Shown here one piece after another: positions 59,880 through 64,000 of a stretch of 64,000 bases of DNA; position 1 is the first letter of the stretch; each line of letters starts with the position of its first letter. The DNA is taken from NCBI RefSeq assembly GCF_900102265.1, contig NZ_FNBH01000001.1, forward strand, positions 1,426,001 through 1,490,000, read 5' to 3'. The DNA is from Epilithonimonas hungarica. GTDB lineage: Bacteria > Bacteroidota > Bacteroidia > Flavobacteriales > Weeksellaceae. The notes under the pieces were generated by a model that was not told the origin of the DNA, made no database searches, and was given only the letters and a program-made list of their open reading frames with translations. A program made the translations under genes and the position numbers.

Positions 59880-61826
59880 ATGACCGTTCAGCCATATTCT
59901 TTATTTTCCGATTTTGATATTTACCTTTTCCGTTCGGGAAAACACACGAGGCTTTACGAAAAGTTCGGCTCACAAAAGATTGAAGTGAACGGTGTCTCCG
60001 GTGTTTATTTTGCCGTTTGGGCACCTACGGCAACGGAAGTTTCCGTAATGGGGAATTTTAACAATTGGGATTCTTTTTCTCACCAGTTATTAGGGCGTTG
60101 GGACCAATCCGGGATTTGGGAAGGGTTCATTCCCGATTTGGATTTTGGAGAAGTTTACAAATACGGGATTAGAACAACTGAAGGGATTCTGTTGGAAAAG
60201 GCCGATCCTTATGGACTTTGTTTTGAAAATGCATTACAGGCGGGTTCTGCAGTTTGCACGACCTGGTACGAGTGGCAGGACAAAGACTGGATGGAAAAAC
60301 GCTGGCGTTACAACAGCCTCGAGTCGCCAATTTCTGTTTACGAGATGCATCTCGGTTCTTGGATGCGCGACCCGGGAAATCCGGAGCGTTTTCTTAGTTA
60401 TGGCGAAATAGCTGATAAATTGGTTCCTTATCTTAAAGCAATGAATTTTACCCACGTAGAATTTATGCCCGTTATGGAATATCCTTATGACCCAAGTTGG
60501 GGTTATCAGATCACAGGATTCTATGCGGCGACTTCAAGATTCGGAGGACCACAGGAATTGATGTACTTGATTTCTGAACTTCATAAAAATAATATCGGTG
60601 TTTTTCTGGACTGGGTTCCGTCTCATTTTCCGGGTGATGCCAATGGATTACATCGTTTTGATGGTTCGTTTTTGTATGAGCACGAAGACCCGAGAAAAGG
60701 TTTTCATCCCGATTGGAAATCCTATATTTTCAATTACGGAAGACCTGAGGTCAAATCATTTCTGATTTCGAATGCGATTTTTTGGCTTGACCGTTATCAC
60801 GCTGATGGATTGCGTGTAGATGCAGTAACATCAATGCTACATCTCGATTATTCCAGAAACGATGGCGAATGGGAACCAAATATCTACGGCGGAAATGTAA
60901 ACTTAGAAGCAAAACAGTTTTTACAGGATTTCAACACAGCAGTTTATAAAGAATTTCCTGATGCCCAGACCATTGCAGAAGAAAGTTCTGATTTTCCAAA
61001 ATTAACCAAACCTGTTCACGATAACGGGATCGGTTTCGGGATGAAATGGATGATGGGCTGGATGCACGATACATTGGATTATTTCAAAGAAGACCCGATC
61101 AATAGGAAATACCATCACAACAAGATCACGTTTACGAGCACCTATATGTATAATGAAAATTATATGATGCCATTGTCTCACGATGAGGTTGTGCACGGAA
61201 AAAGTAGTCTGATCTACAAAATGCCGGGCGACGAATGGCAAAAATTTGCGAATCTTCGGGCAATGTATGTATATATGTTTACGAATCCGGGAGCGAAACT
61301 CCTTTTTATGGGTGACGAATTTGCCCAAACCAACGAATGGAATTTTACAAGTTCCCTTGACTGGCATTTGCTGCAATACCCTGTTCATAAGAATCTTCAG
61401 GAGTTCGTTCGGGATTTGAATTTTCTATACAAAACACATCCATCTTTATATGAGCTTCAATTTTCGCCTTATGGTTACGAATGGGTTGACGGTGACGACA
61501 GGGATAACTCGATTTTTATTTATCTGAGGAAAAGTAAAAACGAGAAAGAAATCCTGATGACCATTCTGAATCTTACGCCTAACAGTTTTGATTACAGAAT
61601 CGGTGTTGATGAAAATACAGACTGGAAAGTCATCTTGAATTCTGACGAAGAAAAATACAGTGGCAGCGGAGTAGAAGCAGTTATTTCTCAAAGATTGGAC
61701 GAAGGCTGGAATAATAGAAAAAACTCGATTATTATAAGAGTACCGCCTTTGTCAGGACTAGTATTGAAACAAAGTAAATTGATCAAGAAATCTAAAATCG
61801 CAGATTTTTTAAAACGTAAAAAATAA
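59880..61826 (+). CDS. glgB: 1,4-alpha-glucan branching enzyme
   Basis: A 648-aa GH13 branching enzyme that introduces alpha-1,6 branches into glycogen. An N-terminal CBM48 domain (about 38-115, VWAPTATEVSVMGNFNNWD) precedes the barrel. Asp314 in DGLRVDAV is the nucleophile and Glu367 in TIAEESSD the acid/base. LSHDEVVHGK near 430 is the branching-enzyme-specific region IV. It lacks the extra N1 domain of the E. coli type. It is the first gene of the glgB-glgA-glgC cluster; glgA follows by 28 nt. Confidence 0.95.
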   Translation: MTVQPYSLFSDFDIYLFRSGKHTRLYEKFGSQKIEVNGVSGVYFAVWAPTATEVSVMGNFNNWDSFSHQLLGRWDQSGIWEGFIPDLDFGEVYKYGIRTTEGILLEKADPYGLCFENALQAGSAVCTTWYEWQDKDWMEKRWRYNSLESPISVYEMHLGSWMRDPGNPERFLSYGEIADKLVPYLKAMNFTHVEFMPVMEYPYDPSWGYQITGFYAATSRFGGPQELMYLISELHKNNIGVFLDWVPSHFPGDANGLHRFDGSFLYEHEDPRKGFHPDWKSYIFNYGRPEVKSFLISNAIFWLDRYHADGLRVDAVTSMLHLDYSRNDGEWEPNIYGGNVNLEAKQFLQDFNTAVYKEFPDAQTIAEESSDFPKLTKPVHDNGIGFGMKWMMGWMHDTLDYFKEDPINRKYHHNKITFTSTYMYNENYMMPLSHDEVVHGKSSLIYKMPGDEWQKFANLRAMYVYMFTNPGAKLLFMGDEFAQTNEWNFTSSLDWHLLQYPVHKNLQEFVRDLNFLYKTHPSLYELQFSPYGYEWVDGDDRDNSIFIYLRKSKNEKEILMTILNLTPNSFDYRIGVDENTDWKVILNSDEEKYSGSGVEAVISQRLDEGWNNRKNSIIIRVPPLSGLVLKQSKLIKKSKIADFLKRKK

Positions 61827-61854
61827 TTAGAAGAAAAGATAATAGGAATCTGAT

Positions 61855-63261
61855 ATGAAAATATTTCACCTCTCTATGGAATGTTATCCTGTCGCAAAGG
61901 TCGGTGGACTGGCAGATGTGGTAGGAGCTTTGCCCAAATATCAAAACAAAATGGGTCTGGATGCCAGCGTGATAATGCCTTGGTACAACAAACCGTTTTT
62001 CTACAACCACGATTTCGAGATCGTGTTTGATGGTTTTATTCATCAGTCGTTCCATATGTATCAGGTTCAGGTTTTCAAGGAGAAGAGCAATATTTTGGGA
62101 TTTGACCTTTATCTGGTGAAGATTCCGGGATTGTTGGATAGGGAAAATGTTTATGGTTATTGGGATGAGAGTCAGCAATTCATAGCTTTTCAGCACGGTG
62201 TTTTGCATTGGCTGAGTGCGATGCAGGTCCGTCCGGATATTTTGCATTGTCACGATTATCACACGGGACTTGTGCCTTTTATGATTGAGAATTGTTATGA
62301 ATTCAGCTTTTTGAAAGGTGTAAAAACCATCGGAACAATCCATAATGGAGAATATCAGGGAAGTATGGATTGGCAGATGTCAAGCTTTCTTCCACATTTC
62401 GAAGGGATAAGATCGGGTCTTTTGGACTGGAGCGGAAGAATCAACCCGATGGCGGCAATGATAAAATCCTGCAATGCCTTCAATGCAGTTTCCGGTGGTT
62501 ATCTGGAGGAATTATTTTACAGTTTCCAAGGATTAGAACCTTTGATGAATCAGGAAAGAAAAAAAGCTTTCGGCATTATCAATGGGATTGATACCGAAGT
62601 TTGGGACCCGCAGACCGACGACATGCTGAAATTCAATTATAATAAGGATTATGCAGAAGAAGGAAAATGGGAGAATAAAAAAGTCATCTGTGCAGAATAC
62701 GGACTTAATCCAAATCTTCCGCTTTTCGGATTCATAGGACGTTTTGCTGGAGAAAAAGGCGCAGACCTTTTGCCTGATATTGTTGAGAAAAGCATTCAGG
62801 AAACCAATGGTTCTCTTAATATCATGATTCTCGGTTCCGGAAATCAAAATATCGAAAATCAACTGAAGGAATTACAATATAAATTCAATGTGAATTTTGC
62901 TTTAGATTTAGGTTATAAGGAATATTTGTCGCATCAGATCTATGCTTCGGCAGATTTCTTGCTGATGCCAAGCCGGGTGGAGCCTTGTGGTCTTAACCAG
63001 ATGTATTCTATGCGATACGGAACTGTTCCGATTGTTAGGTATACTGGCGGTTTGAGAGATACGGTTCAGGATATCTCAACTGGCGGAAGCGGACTTAATT
63101 TCACCAATGCGGGTGCAGATGATACCGTTTTTGCAATCAAAAGGGCATTGCATATCTATAGTCAAAAAGATTTGATGAAAGGATTGATCTATAACAATAT
63201 GTCATTCGATTTCTCTTGGGAAAAATCGGCCAAGAATTATTTGGAAATGTATAATTATTGA
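61855..63261 (+). CDS. glgA: Glycogen synthase (ADP-glucose)
   Basis: A 468-aa GT5 glycogen synthase. The N-terminal ADP-glucose-binding motif KVGGLADVVGALP (15-27) is intact. The C-terminal domain has GRFAGEKGADLLP and the conserved PSRVEPCGLNQMYSMRYGT region with the catalytic Glu (about 375-395). It elongates alpha-1,4-glucan using ADP-glucose made by GlgC, encoded next door. Co-transcription with glgB is likely from the 28-nt gap. Confidence 0.95.
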   Translation: MKIFHLSMECYPVAKVGGLADVVGALPKYQNKMGLDASVIMPWYNKPFFYNHDFEIVFDGFIHQSFHMYQVQVFKEKSNILGFDLYLVKIPGLLDRENVYGYWDESQQFIAFQHGVLHWLSAMQVRPDILHCHDYHTGLVPFMIENCYEFSFLKGVKTIGTIHNGEYQGSMDWQMSSFLPHFEGIRSGLLDWSGRINPMAAMIKSCNAFNAVSGGYLEELFYSFQGLEPLMNQERKKAFGIINGIDTEVWDPQTDDMLKFNYNKDYAEEGKWENKKVICAEYGLNPNLPLFGFIGRFAGEKGADLLPDIVEKSIQETNGSLNIMILGSGNQNIENQLKELQYKFNVNFALDLGYKEYLSHQIYASADFLLMPSRVEPCGLNQMYSMRYGTVPIVRYTGGLRDTVQDISTGGSGLNFTNAGADDTVFAIKRALHIYSQKDLMKGLIYNNMSFDFSWEKSAKNYLEMYNY

Positions 63262-63369
63262 TTCAAAGTTCAAATAAGTAAATATTTTTGTTAACATTGG
63301 CTTAATATTTGGCGGGATTTCTTAGCTTTATAATAAATAATAGAAAATAATATATAACCAGCACATTTT

Positions 63370-64000
63370 ATGAAAGAAAGCGTAATCTCCATAGTTTTGG
63401 GAGGCGGGCGAGGAACGAGATTGTTTCCTTTGACTTACACAAGGTCCAAACCGGCAGTTCCTATCGCGGGAAAATATCGGTTGGTCGATATTCCGATCTC
63501 GAATTGTCTCAATTCCGGACTGAACAGGATTTTGGTTTTAACCCAGTTCAATTCAGCTTCACTGAATTCACACATCAAGAATTCTTACCATTTTGATATT
63601 TTCAGCAAAGGTTTTGTAGATATTTTGGCTGCAGAACAGAATGTTGAGAATGAAAATTGGTATCAGGGAACGGCGGATGCTGTTCGTCAGACAATGAAAC
63701 ACCTTGAAAAATATGAGTATGAATATATCTTGATTCTTTCAGGAGACCAGCTTTATCAGATGGATTTCCAGAAGATGATCAATTTCCATAAGGAGCAAGG
63801 CGGTGATATCACCATTGCAACTATTCCTGTAAATGCCAAAGATGCAACTGGATTCGGAATTATGAAGGCTGATGAGGAAGGCAATATTACAGCTTTCACA
63901 GAGAAACCAAGTTTGGATGTTCTTCCGGATTGGAAGTCAGAAACCAGCGAAGAAAGCAAAGCTCAAGGCAAGGAATATCTGGCGTCAATGGGTATCTATG
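63370..64000 (+). CDS. glgC: Glucose-1-phosphate adenylyltransferase (3' end outside window)
   Basis: The visible 210 codons begin MKESVISIVLGGGRGTRLFP, the nucleotide-binding start of GlgC, followed by SKPAVPIAGKYRLVDIPISN and the LSGDQLYQMD catalytic segment near 125. The enzyme makes ADP-glucose from glucose-1-phosphate and ATP, the first step of glycogen synthesis. The frame stays open to the right edge, so the C-terminal left-handed helix domain is missing here. It lies 108 nt downstream of glgA. Confidence 0.93.
   Translation, partial: MKESVISIVLGGGRGTRLFPLTYTRSKPAVPIAGKYRLVDIPISNCLNSGLNRILVLTQFNSASLNSHIKNSYHFDIFSKGFVDILAAEQNVENENWYQGTADAVRQTMKHLEKYEYEYILILSGDQLYQMDFQKMINFHKEQGGDITIATIPVNAKDATGFGIMKADEEGNITAFTEKPSLDVLPDWKSETSEESKAQGKEYLASMGIY

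Overview
The window looks like chromosome from an AT-rich member of the Flavobacteriia, most likely the Chryseobacterium/Epilithonimonas group (Weeksellaceae). This is inference from four things. A secreted enzyme carries a C-terminal type IX secretion (T9SS) sorting domain. Many genes are preceded by the Bacteroidota -7 box TAnnTTTG, sometimes with a TTTG/TTG element about 19 nt upstream. Families such as CcsA fusions, BatC/BatD, DUF5916 barrels and PNGase F-like glycosidases are present. Non-coding DNA is very AT-rich. I saw no rRNA, tRNA, CRISPR array, transposase gene or phage structural module.

Layout. 1-13 kb: a cytochrome c assembly gene cut by the left edge, a 21-bp tandem repeat array, a Tyr-phosphatase lipoprotein, a secreted PNGase F-like protein, an SPFH protein convergent with an AAA protein whose catalytic residues are degenerate, an ABC exporter pair, batC-batD and marC. 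13-18.7 kb: two tandem acyl-CoA ligases and an acyl-CoA dehydrogenase (fatty acid activation and oxidation), then a small membrane-anchored protein. 18.1-25 kb is the accessory part. It has a MITE-like element, three copies of a roughly 232-bp hairpin-rich repeat (two nearly identical and inverted), a TPR/AraC membrane regulator, a second 21-bp-type array with a 64-bp higher-order period, a large head-repeat surface protein and a GC-rich ORFan.

25-39 kb: an XRE membrane regulator with a perfect palindrome upstream, an NTF2-like/beta-lactamase fusion, an Rrf2 regulator next to an oxidoreductase with the same inverted repeat at both promoters, a GH13 lipoprotein, a pRiA4b-like protein, a PhoB/PhoR-type two-component pair, glutaminyl-tRNA synthetase, a DUF5916 outer-membrane protein and a five-gene YjdI/OsmC/GNAT/FMN-reductase operon. 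39.4-46 kb: a non-coding array of different stem-loops joined by a repeated linker, a C1q-like secreted protein, a TPR/LuxR membrane regulator and a histidine kinase/NarL-type regulator pair. 46-59 kb: pheS, a YceI lipoprotein, an ABC ATPase, YjdM, gcvT, a PepSY-like protein, a glutathione peroxidase, a LuxR regulator divergent from an unknown 576-aa exported protein, a TIM-barrel isomerase, an FkbM methyltransferase with a Wzx-like flippase, an unknown lipoprotein and a decayed gene. 59.9-64 kb: the glycogen genes glgB-glgA-glgC, with glgC cut by the right edge.

The window may hold a recurring pairing of membrane TPR-HTH regulators with secreted proteins that start with the same VGIN-type head motif (19.0-23.6 kb and 40.2-43.2 kb). 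The strongest structural signals are non-coding: the inverted hairpin-rich repeats bounding the accessory cassette, the two 21-bp-period arrays, and the stem-loop array at 39.4-39.8 kb.
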